In this document: positions 1-9,180 of the stretch, in pieces | Layout: every line of letters begins with the position of its first letter | Position numbering within the stretch: position 1 is the first letter of the stretch | Translations under genes and position numbers: made by a program | The notes under the pieces: model-generated | What the model saw: the letters and a program-made list of their open reading frames with translations, nothing else | Told to the model about the DNA's origin: nothing | Databases searched by the model: none | Assembly (NCBI GenBank): GCA_963697205.1 | Contig: CAVONB010000013.1 | Span: forward strand, 124,001-188,000 | Length of the DNA: 64,000 nt | Origin: CAVONB01 sp963697205 | Lineage (GTDB): Bacteria > Pseudomonadota > Alphaproteobacteria > Rhizobiales > Hyphomicrobiaceae | Reading direction: 5' to 3'

Positions 1-873
1 CATCTTGGGGCCGGGCACTTTGATGCGCTCCTCCGCGATCTGCTGCTCGCCGGCGCGCGGCGTGAACGGCAGGATCTGCGGGCGCTCGACGGCCGGGCAG
101 GGCCCATCCGGACTGACGCCCGTGCTCGATACCAACCGGGCGTTGACCAGGTACTTGCGCTCGCACACCGTGATCTCGGGCGGCACGCGCGTCGCCTCGA
201 AGTGGTCGTAGCCCTCCTTGAGCACCGACCAGAACGGCATCCACTTGCTGTGGCGGTGCCGCGCCAGATTGGCGTCCGTCATGCGGAACGGGAAGGCGTG
301 CGTCTGGAAGCTCGTCTGGCCACCCTTGAAGGCCTCGCGCGCCAACGCGTAGATCTCCTCGATCAGCGCGTCGGTCATGGCATAGCAGCCTGCGGACTTG
401 CACTTGCCGTGCACCATCAGGAAGTCGCCGGTCCGCCGGTGCGCGCGATCATAGGCGTTTGGGTAGCCCAGATTGAACGCGAGATGGAAGCCCGACCGCG
501 GGTTCATCTGGCGCTCGTTGATGGAATAGAAGCCTTCCGGCGCCTGTTTGTCGCCCTGGCTGAGCTTCGGCCCGAGGTCTCCCGACCAATTGCAGATCGG
601 ATAGGTTTTGTAGTGGTAGAAGCGCCCGTCGTCGCGGGCCTTCCAGACTTCGAGCTCGGATTCTTCCTTGAAGATCCGAACGAAAATCGGTGCGCCCGCA
701 TCCATGCCCTTCTTGCCCAGGAGCATGATCGCATTCTTCGAAAGTGGTTTGTCGGACGGCGGAATTTCCGGCGCATTGCTGCAACCAGCAGCGAGCAACG
801 CGCATAACCCCGCGACGATGATACCGGTCGCGCGCAAAACGGACGTCCCTCGGTCCAGGATGATCGAACGCAT
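1..873 (-). CDS. L,D-transpeptidase, YafK-like lipoprotein (3' end beyond window)
   Basis: Predicted murein L,D-transpeptidase of the YafK/YkuD group, acting on peptidoglycan in the periplasm. The N-terminus has a lipoprotein signal (LCALLAAGC, so the lipidated Cys is near residue 28). The catalytic region reads MVHGKCKSAGCYAM, which fits the YkuD-type HG...SxGC motif with the nucleophilic Cys. Upstream lies APEGFYSINERQMNP, typical of the family. The frame is open to base 1, so the C-terminus and stop lie outside the window. The start is the ATG at 873. It is divergent from the MFS gene at 1193. Family assignment is firm; the exact substrate cannot be told. Confidence 0.85.
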   Translation of the reverse strand, partial: MRSIILDRGTSVLRATGIIVAGLCALLAAGCSNAPEIPPSDKPLSKNAIMLLGKKGMDAGAPIFVRIFKEESELEVWKARDDGRFYHYKTYPICNWSGDLGPKLSQGDKQAPEGFYSINERQMNPRSGFHLAFNLGYPNAYDRAHRRTGDFLMVHGKCKSAGCYAMTDALIEEIYALAREAFKGGQTSFQTHAFPFRMTDANLARHRHSKWMPFWSVLKEGYDHFEATRVPPEITVCERKYLVNARLVSSTGVSPDGPCPAVERPQILPFTPRAGEQQIAEERIKVPGPKM

Positions 874-918
874 ACGCAAAGCCCCCTGGCGTGCGTCGGT
901 GACCATCGATCCCACCCG

Positions 919-934
919 TTAAGATAACGCTAAC
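919..934. promoter_or_regulatory. Possible CtrA box in divergent intergenic region
   Basis: TTAA, then seven bases, then CTAAC. This matches the alphaproteobacterial CtrA consensus TTAA-N7-TTAAC with one mismatch. It lies in an AT-rich patch of a 319-base gap between the divergent L,D-transpeptidase and MFS genes. The rest of the gap shows nothing else I can name. A single match of this length can occur by chance. Confidence 0.3.
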
Positions 935-1192
935 ATTACGAAACGGTTTACGTTTTGTCACCCGATTCGTCACGCCCCCGCTGCCGATGAGTGTACGTGC
1001 GAATGCGGCACGGAGAGGGCGCAACTCCGCCTTGCAGGCGCTCGAGCGATCTGTCGCATCCCGCGGACCCAGTCCCCGCCCTCAGCCGCATCCGCCGTGG
1101 TATGCAAATCACGCATGGCCTAGGGCCGCTCCCAGCCATTGACGATGCCGCGACCGGGCATCAGCGTCGCGCGCAACCTCACGGGGAGTCGC

Positions 1193-2404
1193 ATGCCCAC
1201 ACCATCGACGGACAGCCCAGGGCTTTCGCGCTCGCCGGCGGCCTTCTTCATGATGCTGGCCTTCATCAACTGGCTCGCATTCGCGAGCTGGCACACGCTG
1301 CTGCACAACTTCACCATCGAGGAGGGCGGCTTCGGCTGGTTCGAGACCGGTCTTCTCCAGACGGTGCGCGAGATCCCAGGGTTCCTCGCATTCACGGCCA
1401 TCTTCTGGATACTCTGGTTCCGCGAGCAGGCCTTTGCCTATACGAGCCTGCTCATCATGGCCGCGGGCATGGCCCTGACGGGGTTCTTCCCCTCCCTGAC
1501 CGGCGTGCTGCTCACCACCACCATCATGTCGATCGGCTTCCACTACTTCGAGGCCAGCGCCCAGTCCCTGCAACTCCAGATCCTGTCCAAGCAGGAGGCG
1601 CCTTACGTCATGGGCCGCATCGCCAGCGCTGGCGCCGCCGCCCAGCTGCTCGCCTATTCCGCGATGGCCTTCGTCTGGTGGACGGGTCTGCGCAGCTACG
1701 AGATCATGTACGTCGGCGCCGGTCTGGTCTGTGTGGCCCTGATCGTCGCCTCCTGGCTGACCTTCGGGCGGTTTGAAGGGCCCGTCGTCCAGAAGAAGTC
1801 GATCGTTCTGCGCAAGCGCTACTGGCTCTATTACGCCATGCAGTTCATGTCCGGCGCACGCCGGCAGATCTTCATCGCCTTCGCCGGCTTCCTGCTCGTC
1901 AAGCAGTTCGGTTTCACCGTCGCCAACATGGCGCTGATGATGTTCGTCACAGCCGTCATGACGACGCTTCTTGCCTCCCAGCTCGGCGCCCTCGTCGCGC
2001 GCATCGGCGAACGCAACACGTTCATCCTCGAGAATTGCGTCTTGATCTGCGTGTTCGTGGGCTATGCGACAACGACCAACCCGATGGTGGCCGCCGCCCT
2101 CTACGTTCTAGACGGCATGTTCTTTACGCTGTACATCGCGCAAAGAACCTACATCCAGAAGATTGCCGACGCCGGCGACATGGCGGCGACGTCTTCGGTG
2201 TCGTTCACGATCAATCACACCGCCGCCGTCGTCATACCCGTCTGTTTCGGCCTCCTCGGCATGGGAAATCCGTCGTTGATCTTCTGGCTCGGTGCCGCGA
2301 TCGCCACCACGTCACTGACACTCGCGGCCATGGTGCCCCGCCATCCCGCTCCCGGCCACGAGACGATCTTCGCCGCAGCCGTCAAGCCGCAGCCCGCCGA
2401 ATAA
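1193..2404 (+). CDS. MFS transporter
   Basis: Integral membrane protein of the major facilitator superfamily, 403 aa, with about 12 hydrophobic segments spread over its length (for example LAFTAIFWILWF, LTGVLLTTTIMSIGF, PYVMGRIASAGAAAQLL). The ATG at 1193 is preferred over an upstream in-frame ATG at 1139 because GGGGAG lies four bases before it. The substrate cannot be inferred. A second, distinct MFS gene follows 26 bases downstream on the same strand, so the two are probably cotranscribed. Confidence 0.8.
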   Translation: MPTPSTDSPGLSRSPAAFFMMLAFINWLAFASWHTLLHNFTIEEGGFGWFETGLLQTVREIPGFLAFTAIFWILWFREQAFAYTSLLIMAAGMALTGFFPSLTGVLLTTTIMSIGFHYFEASAQSLQLQILSKQEAPYVMGRIASAGAAAQLLAYSAMAFVWWTGLRSYEIMYVGAGLVCVALIVASWLTFGRFEGPVVQKKSIVLRKRYWLYYAMQFMSGARRQIFIAFAGFLLVKQFGFTVANMALMMFVTAVMTTLLASQLGALVARIGERNTFILENCVLICVFVGYATTTNPMVAAALYVLDGMFFTLYIAQRTYIQKIADAGDMAATSSVSFTINHTAAVVIPVCFGLLGMGNPSLIFWLGAAIATTSLTLAAMVPRHPAPGHETIFAAAVKPQPAE

Positions 2405-2430
2405 ACATCAGGAGGGCCGTGCAAGGGGCC

Positions 2431-3687
2431 ATGATGCAACGCGCAACCACAAACCAACAGCCAGCCGGCGGCACGAACAGCGACGATCGCACGCCCCCGC
2501 TTTGGCTCGCCATGCTCTGCATCGGCCTCATCGTCGGTGTCATGACGGGCCGCGCCCAATCGATGGGGCTCTACCTGCCCCACGTCACCGGCGCGCTCGG
2601 TGTGGGACGCGAGGTGTTCGGCTTCGCGCTGGCGATGACCTTCCTGATGATGGGCGTCGGCGCGCCGATTTCCGGTGCGCTGATCGACAAGTACGGCGCC
2701 GGCCGCGTCGTCATGATCTGTTGCGCGATCACTGCACTCGGCCTCTATCTGATGTACGCCGCCACCGCCGGCTGGCATCTCGTCACCAGCGGCATCTTGA
2801 TGGGTATCGGCGTCTCCGGCACGGGCGTGACGTCCCTGGTCGGCACCATCGGCCGCATCGCGCCGCCCGAAAAGCGACTGTCGGCCATCGCTTCGATCGC
2901 CATGTCCGCCGGGATCGGCACGTTCGTCGCGCTGCCGACCATGCATCTGTTGATCGAGTGGCTTGGCTGGCAGACCAGTCTTCTGTTGTTGATGGGCGCC
3001 GTGCTGGCCCTGATCCCGCTTGCCTGGCCGATCTCCGGCCGGCCGACGGCCAAATCGGGTGGCCCGCGCCCCCAGACGTTGAAGGAAGCCCTCCGCGAGG
3101 CCGTCCGTTATCCCAGCTATTGGCTGCTGATATCCGGTTTCTTCGTATGCGGCTTCCACGTCTCCTTCATCGTCGTGCACCTGCCGGCCTTCACCATCGA
3201 CCGCGGCTTGCCGACCTGGGTCGGCCCCGTCGCGCTGACCATCGTCGGCGTCGCCAATATCATCGGCACATGGATTGCCGGACAATCCGGGCGGTTCATC
3301 GAAAAGCGACGCGGCCTGAGCCTCATCTATGCGCTGCGCGCGCTGATCTTCGTCGGCTTTCTCTATCTGCCGACGACGCCCGACACCGTCATCGCCCTAT
3401 CCGGACTGTTGGGCTTCATCTGGCTCGCCACCATTCCGCTCACCAGTGGCCTCGTCGCCACCTTCTTCGGCACGACATGGATGTCGATGCTGTTCGGCAT
3501 CGTCTTCATGTCGCATCAAATGGGTTCGTTCCTGGGCTCATGGCTGGCCGGCCGGCTGTTCGACATGACCGGCAGCTACGACACTATGTGGAAGATCTCG
3601 ATTGCCCTCGGCCTCCTGTCGGCAGCCCTGCACTGGCCGATCCGCGAAGCCGAGGTGCCCGGACGCCAGTCGCCGCAGCCTGCGTGA
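2431..3687 (+). CDS. MFS transporter (second of a tandem pair)
   Basis: Major facilitator superfamily permease, 418 aa, about 12 transmembrane segments. It contains the MFS loop motif between TM2 and TM3 (GALIDKYGAGRVVM). An AGGAGG at 2410-2415 is 15 bases before this ATG and only 3 before an in-frame GTG at 2419, so the start could be either. A hairpin (GGCGGC / GCCGCC) follows the stop at about 3690, without a T-run. Overall layout recalls monocarboxylate or oxalate/formate-type MFS proteins, but the substrate is unknown. Confidence 0.8.
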   Translation: MMQRATTNQQPAGGTNSDDRTPPLWLAMLCIGLIVGVMTGRAQSMGLYLPHVTGALGVGREVFGFALAMTFLMMGVGAPISGALIDKYGAGRVVMICCAITALGLYLMYAATAGWHLVTSGILMGIGVSGTGVTSLVGTIGRIAPPEKRLSAIASIAMSAGIGTFVALPTMHLLIEWLGWQTSLLLLMGAVLALIPLAWPISGRPTAKSGGPRPQTLKEALREAVRYPSYWLLISGFFVCGFHVSFIVVHLPAFTIDRGLPTWVGPVALTIVGVANIIGTWIAGQSGRFIEKRRGLSLIYALRALIFVGFLYLPTTPDTVIALSGLLGFIWLATIPLTSGLVATFFGTTWMSMLFGIVFMSHQMGSFLGSWLAGRLFDMTGSYDTMWKISIALGLLSAALHWPIREAEVPGRQSPQPA

Positions 3688-3750
3688 GGCGGCGCGCTTC
3701 GCCGCCCCGACGATTGATGGTCTCGTACCTTGGGCGGGCACGAGGCGCCC

Positions 3751-4395
3751 TTAGGCGGCCACGTCGAGCGCCTTCAACGTCTCGGCCTCGAAAGCCAGGA
3801 GTTTCTGCACGCTCGCGCGCGCTTTCATGCGCCCGTGATGCGCCATGGCGTGCTTGAAGCCGCTGAGGTCCAGACCGAACTGCTGCGCCCTGCGCATCGT
3901 CCAGAACAAGTGCGCATCGGGCCCCGTGTAGTGATCGAAGAGATACGCCCGCCCCGTCAACATCGTATCGGCCAGCTGAAAATTCTCCATCAGCGGGCCA
4001 ATCGCCAGTTTCCGGATGCTCTCCTCGCTGCCCGGCGCCTCGCTCACCTTCTTCCAGTTGTTCAAACGCGTGAGGTAGGGGTGGATGCCGCCAGAGCACC
4101 ACGACATGATCGACATGGCCTGCACTTCCTGCCACGGGTCGGCCGGCAGGAGCCGCGCTTCGGGAAACTGGCGTGCGATCCAAGTGTGAATGGCGACGTT
4201 CTCGGAGAGCCCACGGCCGTCGACGACTAGAAACGGCACTTTGTGCTTGGGGTTGATCTTCAGATACTCGGGCGCGTTCTGCTGCCCTTTGCGCAAGTCG
4301 ATCGGCCGGACCTGGAACGAGGCGCCAGCCTCCGTCAGGTTGATGTATGGCACCATCGAACAAGCGATCGGCGCATAGTAGAGAACAATGTCCAT
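3751..4395 (-). CDS. Glutathione S-transferase family protein
   Basis: Cytosolic GST-fold protein, 214 aa. The N-terminal thioredoxin-like domain starts MDIVLYYAPIACSMVPYINL and carries the cis-proline segment KVPFLVVDG and the glutathione-gamma-glutamyl binding stretch LSENVAIHTW (about residues 52-72). The C-terminal helical domain follows. An in-frame upstream ATG at 4488 would add 31 residues unlike a GST N-terminus, so 4395 is chosen. Physiological substrate unknown. It is convergent with the MFS pair. Confidence 0.85.
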   Translation of the reverse strand: MDIVLYYAPIACSMVPYINLTEAGASFQVRPIDLRKGQQNAPEYLKINPKHKVPFLVVDGRGLSENVAIHTWIARQFPEARLLPADPWQEVQAMSIMSWCSGGIHPYLTRLNNWKKVSEAPGSEESIRKLAIGPLMENFQLADTMLTGRAYLFDHYTGPDAHLFWTMRRAQQFGLDLSGFKHAMAHHGRMKARASVQKLLAFEAETLKALDVAA

Positions 4396-4527
4396 GAGGC
4401 ACACTCGCGGTCGGAAGCGCCGCATGTGCGGCTGATGACGTGGACGCCTACTGTCGCCGCAACGGCCCGCAATAGGCAAGAGCCCCATTGCATGCCAAGT
4501 CCCGGCTGTCGGCCCCGGACGGCTGGC

Positions 4528-5515
4528 CTACAACGTGCGTCCAATCGCCAGGAAGCGCTCATGGCGGTGTCGCCGGATCTCCTCGGGCGGCTTGCCGTCG
4601 AACGCCGTGAGCGCCGCCCAGATCGCGTCGCCGGCCGCCACGATGATCCCGGCCCGGTCGCGGTGCGCGCCCCCGACCGGCTCCTTGACGATGATGTCGA
4701 TCACGCCGAGTTCTTTGAGGTCCTGCGCCGTGATCTTCATGTTCGAGGCCGCATCGATCGCACGGTTCGCGTCCCGCCACAGGATCGAAGCGGCAGCCTC
4801 CGGCGAGGCGACCGTGTAGATCGCGTGTTCGAGCATCAGGATGCGGTTGGCAGTGGCGATAGCGACCGCGCCGCCCGACCCACCTTCGCCGATCACGAGA
4901 GTCGACGAGCGGTACCCCGAGTTGAAGGCAGGTCTCGGTTGAGCGCGCGATGGCCTCCGCCTGTCCGCGCTCCTCCGCCCCGATGCCCGGATACGCCCCG
5001 GCAGTATCCACGATAGTCACGACGGGCACGCCGAACTTGTCGGCTAGGTGCATCAGGCGCTGCGCCTTGCGGTAGCCCTCGGGCCGCGCCATGCCGAAGT
5101 TGTGCTTCAGCCGGCTTTCGGTGTCTGAGCCCTTCTCGTGACCGATCACCATCACCGACCGGCCCCGGAACCGCCCGAGCCCCCCGACGATGGCCGCGTC
5201 CTCGGCAAACAACCGGTCGCCCGCCATCGGCATGAAGCCGTCGATCAGTGCGTTGATGAAGTCCAGGCAATGCGGCCGCTCGGGATGACGCGCAACCTGC
5301 GTCTTCTGCCATGGCGTCAGCTTGGCGTAGGTCTCCGCCAGCGTCGCCTGCGCCTTCTGCTCCAGGCGCGAGATCTCCTCGCCAAGCCCTTCGGAATCCT
5401 CGCCACGCGCAAGAACCTTGAGCTCCCCGATCTTGCTCTCCAGTTCCGCGATCGGCTTCTCGAAGTCGAGATACGTCCGCGCTTGCGTAGCCTGGCGTTC
5501 CAAGGCTGTCTCCAC
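4528..5515 (-). pseudogene. accA: accA, acetyl-CoA carboxylase carboxyltransferase alpha (one frameshift)
   Basis: Carboxyltransferase alpha subunit of acetyl-CoA carboxylase, first committed step of fatty acid synthesis. The first part (YLDFEKPIAELESKIGEL ... DTAGAYPGIGAEERGQAEAI) and the second part (VIGEGGSGGAVAIATANRIL ...) are in different frames. Deleting one base near 4905-4910 (VPLV then TLVIGEGG) joins them into about 324-328 aa, normal for AccA. There is no ATG before YLDFEKP; candidate starts are GTG at 5515 or TTG at 5503. AccA is essential and the flanks are perfectly conserved, so a sequence error is more likely than a dead gene. Confidence 0.85.
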
Positions 5516-5696
5516 GACGAGCTGCTGCCCGCGCCCTGCGCGCCGTCCTCCGGGGCGCGGCGCCAGTGGCGGGCGTGGCACGTCCGCCACGGCAGAGGGG
5601 ATGCGCCAACGGCCTCGGCCTGTCAAGCCGACCTCCGGAGAGGCCGGCGCCCCATCCCCCTCAGATCGTTGGCATTTCGCGCCCCATTCGATGCTC

Positions 5697-6956
5697 TCAG
5701 GCCGCCCCGCTCACCACCTCGGCGGTCTCCAGCACAGCCTGTAGAAGCACGTTCCCCCCGGCTTCGGCCCAGGCCTGGGTCATATCCTCGGCCTCGTTAT
5801 GGCTGATCCCGCCGATGCACGGCGTGAACACCATGGCCGCCGGCGCGACCCGGGCCATGTAGACGGCATCGTGGCCCGCCCCCGACGTGATGTCGCAGTG
5901 GCTGAGCCCCAGTCGCTCCGCGCCATTGCGCACCGCCGCGACGCATCCCGCATCGAAGGCCGTGACAGGGAAATGAAAGATCTCGTCCAGAGTGTAAGAG
6001 AGCCCTGTCGCCGCAGCGATGTCCGCCACGCCCGCCCGCAGCGCTGCGTCCATCTCCGTCAGCTTGGCATCGTCGGGATGGCGGAAGTCGACCGTCAGGA
6101 ACACCCGGCCCGGGATCACGTTGCGCGAGTTGGGCTCCGACAGGATCATGCCGCACGTCGCGCACGCCGAAGGCTCGTGATCCAGCCCGATGCGGTTGAC
6201 CCGTTCGACGATGCGCGCGGCCCCCAGCAGGGCATCCTTGCGCCGGCTCATCGGAGTCGGCCCGGCGTGGCTCTCCACCCCCGTCAGCACGATCTCGTAC
6301 CACCGCTGCCCGTTGGCATGCGTCACGACGCCGATGTCGAGCCCGGCCTCCTCCAGGATGGGGCCCTGCTCGATATGCAACTCGAAGAACGCCCGGACCG
6401 GCCGGCCGCCGACCGGCACATCGCCCGCATACCCGATCCGCGACAGCTCATCGCCAAGCCTGCGCCCCTCGGTATCCAGCCGCGACAAGCCATAGGCCTC
6501 GTCGAACATGCCCGAGAACACCCCGGACGCCACCATCGCCGGCGCGAAGCGAGAACCCTCTTCGTTGGTCCACATCGCCACTTCGATGGGATGGCGCGTC
6601 CTGATGTCGAGATCGTTCATCGTGCGCACGATTTCGAGGGCAGCAAGCGTCCCCAGCGCCCCGTCGAACTTGCCACCCGTGGGTTGTGTGTCGAGGTGGC
6701 TCCCGACCATCACTGGCGGAAGGTGGTCCTGAGTTCCCGCCCGCCGGGCGAAGATCGATCCCATCCGATCGACCGTGATCGTACAGCCCGCAGCCTTGCA
6801 CCAATCAACGAACAGGTCCCGGGACACCCGGTCGAGATCCGTCAGCGTCAGGCGCTTGACGCCGCCCTTCGCCGTCGCCCCGATCTTCGCCATCTCCATC
6901 AGACTGTCCCACAGCCGGCCGCCGTCGATCCGAAGATTGCTGTCTGCCGAGATCAT
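5697..6956 (-). CDS. M20 family Zn-dependent amidase/hydantoinase (carbamoyl-amino-acid hydrolase type)
   Basis: Predicted N-carbamoyl-L-amino-acid hydrolase / allantoate amidohydrolase / beta-ureidopropionase, 419 aa, releasing carbamoyl groups in purine, pyrimidine or hydantoin breakdown. Metal-site motifs are visible: GSHLDTQPTGGKFDGALG (His at about residue 85), the NEEGSRF motif, FELHIEQGPILE and a C-terminal SGAGHDAVYMA. The start ATG at 6956 gives the family's usual length; the open frame extends upstream into sequence antisense to the next gene. Which of the three activities it has cannot be told from sequence alone. Adjacent gene is a divergent alpha/beta hydrolase. Confidence 0.87.
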   Translation of the reverse strand: MISADSNLRIDGGRLWDSLMEMAKIGATAKGGVKRLTLTDLDRVSRDLFVDWCKAAGCTITVDRMGSIFARRAGTQDHLPPVMVGSHLDTQPTGGKFDGALGTLAALEIVRTMNDLDIRTRHPIEVAMWTNEEGSRFAPAMVASGVFSGMFDEAYGLSRLDTEGRRLGDELSRIGYAGDVPVGGRPVRAFFELHIEQGPILEEAGLDIGVVTHANGQRWYEIVLTGVESHAGPTPMSRRKDALLGAARIVERVNRIGLDHEPSACATCGMILSEPNSRNVIPGRVFLTVDFRHPDDAKLTEMDAALRAGVADIAAATGLSYTLDEIFHFPVTAFDAGCVAAVRNGAERLGLSHCDITSGAGHDAVYMARVAPAAMVFTPCIGGISHNEAEDMTQAWAEAGGNVLLQAVLETAEVVSGAA

Positions 6957-7094
6957 CTGACCAGCCGTCCTTCTCGGGTGCGAATTACGTGGAAACGTTG
7001 GCCTGCGGCGGATATGACCCGGCCCGTCGCTTGTGCATGGCACGCATCGTCGGCTATGGCACGGGCGGGGTCCAACAGCCAAGCCAGAAAGTCG

Positions 7095-7964
7095 ATGTCC
7101 ACCGCCGCCGCCACTGAGCCTCGCCTGCCGCCAGTCGCGGCCGCCCTCGACCGGGCGGCCCAGCACGTGGCGACGCCGTGCGGGGAGGGGACCATGGCGT
7201 GGCGCCGGTGGGGCACCGGCGAGCCCGTGGTCCTCGTCCACGGCGGCTCCGGCTCCTGGACGCATTTCGTAAAGACGATCCCGGCACTGATCCCTCATTA
7301 CGAGGTCTGGGCCTGCGACCTGCCCGGCCTCGGCGCCAGCGCGATGCCTCCCGAGCCCTGGACGCCCGCCTCGTCGGCGGAGGTGCTGGCCGACGCCGTG
7401 CGCACCTTGATCCCATCGGCGCGCCGTCCCCGTGTTGTCGCCTTCTCATTCGGCGCTCACGTCGCCACGCTGGCGCTCGGCCGCCTCGCCGATCACGTCC
7501 GCTCCTACACGATCACGGGCTGCTCCGCCCTCGGCCTGCGCGGCCCCGCCGACATGCCGGGCCTGCCCAAGGAGCGCTCCAGCATGGAAGAGGCCGATCG
7601 GCGCGAGGTGCACCGCAAGGTGCTGGAGATGTTGATGTTCGGCGATCCCGACCGGATCGACGACGACGCCATCGCCCTGCAGGCCGCCAACGTCCGTCAG
7701 GCCCGCTTCCGCAGCCGCGAGTTCGCACTCACCGACGAGGTGCGCCGCGGCCTTGCCCATGTCGAAGTACCCGTGCGCGCGATCTGGGGCGAACGCGACG
7801 CCGTCGCCCGCCCCAGCGTCGCCGCCGTCTTCGAGGTGCTCGCTGAGCACCACCCGGAAATCATCACCCACGTGATTCCGGGCGCGGGCCACTGGGTCAT
7901 GTACGAAGCTGCCGACGCCTACAACGCCAAGCTTCTCGAGATGCTGGCGCGTCACAATGGATGA
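7095..7964 (+). CDS. Alpha/beta hydrolase
   Basis: Serine hydrolase of the alpha/beta fold, 289 aa. Oxyanion-hole HGGSG follows the first strands. The nucleophile elbow reads AFSFGAH (Ser about 118), the acid region GERDAV, and the catalytic His sits in GAGHWVMYE near the C-terminus. The ATG at 7095 begins the family-like region; upstream the same frame runs for 1.3 kb antisense to the M20 gene and is not coding. Substrate unknown. The next gene starts 67 bases downstream on the same strand. Confidence 0.82.
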   Translation: MSTAAATEPRLPPVAAALDRAAQHVATPCGEGTMAWRRWGTGEPVVLVHGGSGSWTHFVKTIPALIPHYEVWACDLPGLGASAMPPEPWTPASSAEVLADAVRTLIPSARRPRVVAFSFGAHVATLALGRLADHVRSYTITGCSALGLRGPADMPGLPKERSSMEEADRREVHRKVLEMLMFGDPDRIDDDAIALQAANVRQARFRSREFALTDEVRRGLAHVEVPVRAIWGERDAVARPSVAAVFEVLAEHHPEIITHVIPGAGHWVMYEAADAYNAKLLEMLARHNG

Positions 7965-8135
7965 TCGACCAAGCGCTGCCGAGGGGGGGCGCGTCGCGAT
8001 GGCGAGATGTTCACAATCGAGAAAGACCCAGATGTCCAATTCATTGATTACAGCCATTGTCCTGACCCACAACGAAGAAAAGAATATTTCTCATTGTCTG
8101 CAGAGCATTCGTGATCTCGACAGCGTTTTTGTCGT

Positions 8136-9180
8136 GGCTCTGTTCCGCTTCAATGTAGCAGGGCCCGCTGCCCCATCGCTCCGGCGAGGCAATGTCGCGG
8201 CGTGAGCGCGTCACCGTCGCGCTCGATCATGCGGCGCCAGCCCAGGTAGCTCGGCAGATACTTCGACGCCACGCCCTTGAATTGAGCCATCCATCCCTTG
8301 AAGCGGCTCTGGTAGGCGTTGACGTTCTGGATGTGATAGCAGCCGATCGTCCGTTCGCCGGCGCTGGCGACGAGCGCAATCTGGACGATGTCTGTCGCAG
8401 CCGCGAATGCCTCGTAGGCCCTGTTGCCGTCGGTCACGAGCACGGCGTCCTTGGCGACGACGGGCTTTAGGTGCGACCCGATCGTCTCCCCGCTGAGGTC
8501 GAAGAGGATCGCGTCGGTGGTCTCGCCATGGCGGTCGCGCACGATCAGGATGGCATCGTGCTCATCGGTGGAAAGGCCCGGCTTCTTGGCTTTTCCGCCG
8601 CGCTTCCTGGGCGCGCGGCCGACCAGCTTGCGCGAGCCCTTCGCGGACTTGAGGATGAACGTCTCGTCCGCCTCGACGATGCCGGTCACCGCGCTCGCCT
8701 TCTTGTCCCTGGCCGTCGCGAGGAAGCGATGGCGCCAGCGGAACGATGTGTCCAGACGGATGCCGGTGCGCGCCGCCGCCTTGCGCAGGCTGACGCCGTC
8801 GACCAGCGAGCGGGCATAGTCGAGCCACTTCTCGCGCAGGCGCAGACCCGCCAGCGGCGTGCCGGTCAGCGCGTTGAAGGTGCGCCCGCACGCCTTGCAC
8901 ATATAGCGTTTGAGATCCGAGGCCGAGCCCCACGGCTTGAAGTCAACCTCGCCGCAATGGCCGCAGGCCGGCGCTGCCGCGAACCGCGTTTCGATCATGG
9001 CGACGACCTCCTCGCCGGCCCCCTTCGCAGACAGCGCCTCAACCAGCGCGTCGCGCTGGACCTGGCTGAGGTCGCCCAGTTGCTCGACAAGTGCCCGGAA
9101 GTCTTGCGCTTTCATGATATCCCCGCTGCCGCCAAATCAGTGGTCAGCAAGGTCTCACAACACTGAGGCGGAACAGAGCC
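8136..9180 (-). mobile_element. IS1595-family insertion sequence (1045 bp)
   Basis: Complete element. Terminal inverted repeats begin GGCTCTGTTCCGC at both ends (right end read on the minus strand), with mismatches after base 13. It is flanked by the direct duplication TTTGTCGT at 8128-8135 and 9181-9188. Eight-base duplications are characteristic of IS1595 elements. It carries one transposase on the minus strand and sits inside the glycosyltransferase gene. Confidence 0.95.
8150..9115 (-). CDS. IS1595-family transposase
   Basis: Transposase of 321 aa filling the element at 8136-9180. An N-terminal zinc ribbon is visible (CGHCGEVDF ... CKACGRTF, about residues 51-75). The catalytic core has VEADETF (first Asp), VTDGNRAY (second Asp) and an IQNVNAYQSRFKGWM motif in place of a simple Glu, as in the IS1595 family. 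The frame is intact, so the element may be active. It differs clearly in sequence from the second IS1595-type transposase 2 kb away. Confidence 0.93.
   Translation of the reverse strand: MKAQDFRALVEQLGDLSQVQRDALVEALSAKGAGEEVVAMIETRFAAAPACGHCGEVDFKPWGSASDLKRYMCKACGRTFNALTGTPLAGLRLREKWLDYARSLVDGVSLRKAAARTGIRLDTSFRWRHRFLATARDKKASAVTGIVEADETFILKSAKGSRKLVGRAPRKRGGKAKKPGLSTDEHDAILIVRDRHGETTDAILFDLSGETIGSHLKPVVAKDAVLVTDGNRAYEAFAAATDIVQIALVASAGERTIGCYHIQNVNAYQSRFKGWMAQFKGVASKYLPSYLGWRRMIERDGDALTPRHCLAGAMGQRALLH

Noticed and set aside
5799..7094. N-terminal extension of the alpha/beta hydrolase frame (total 721 aa)
   Set aside because: Antisense to the M20 hydrolase; the family-like sequence begins at the ATG at 7095.
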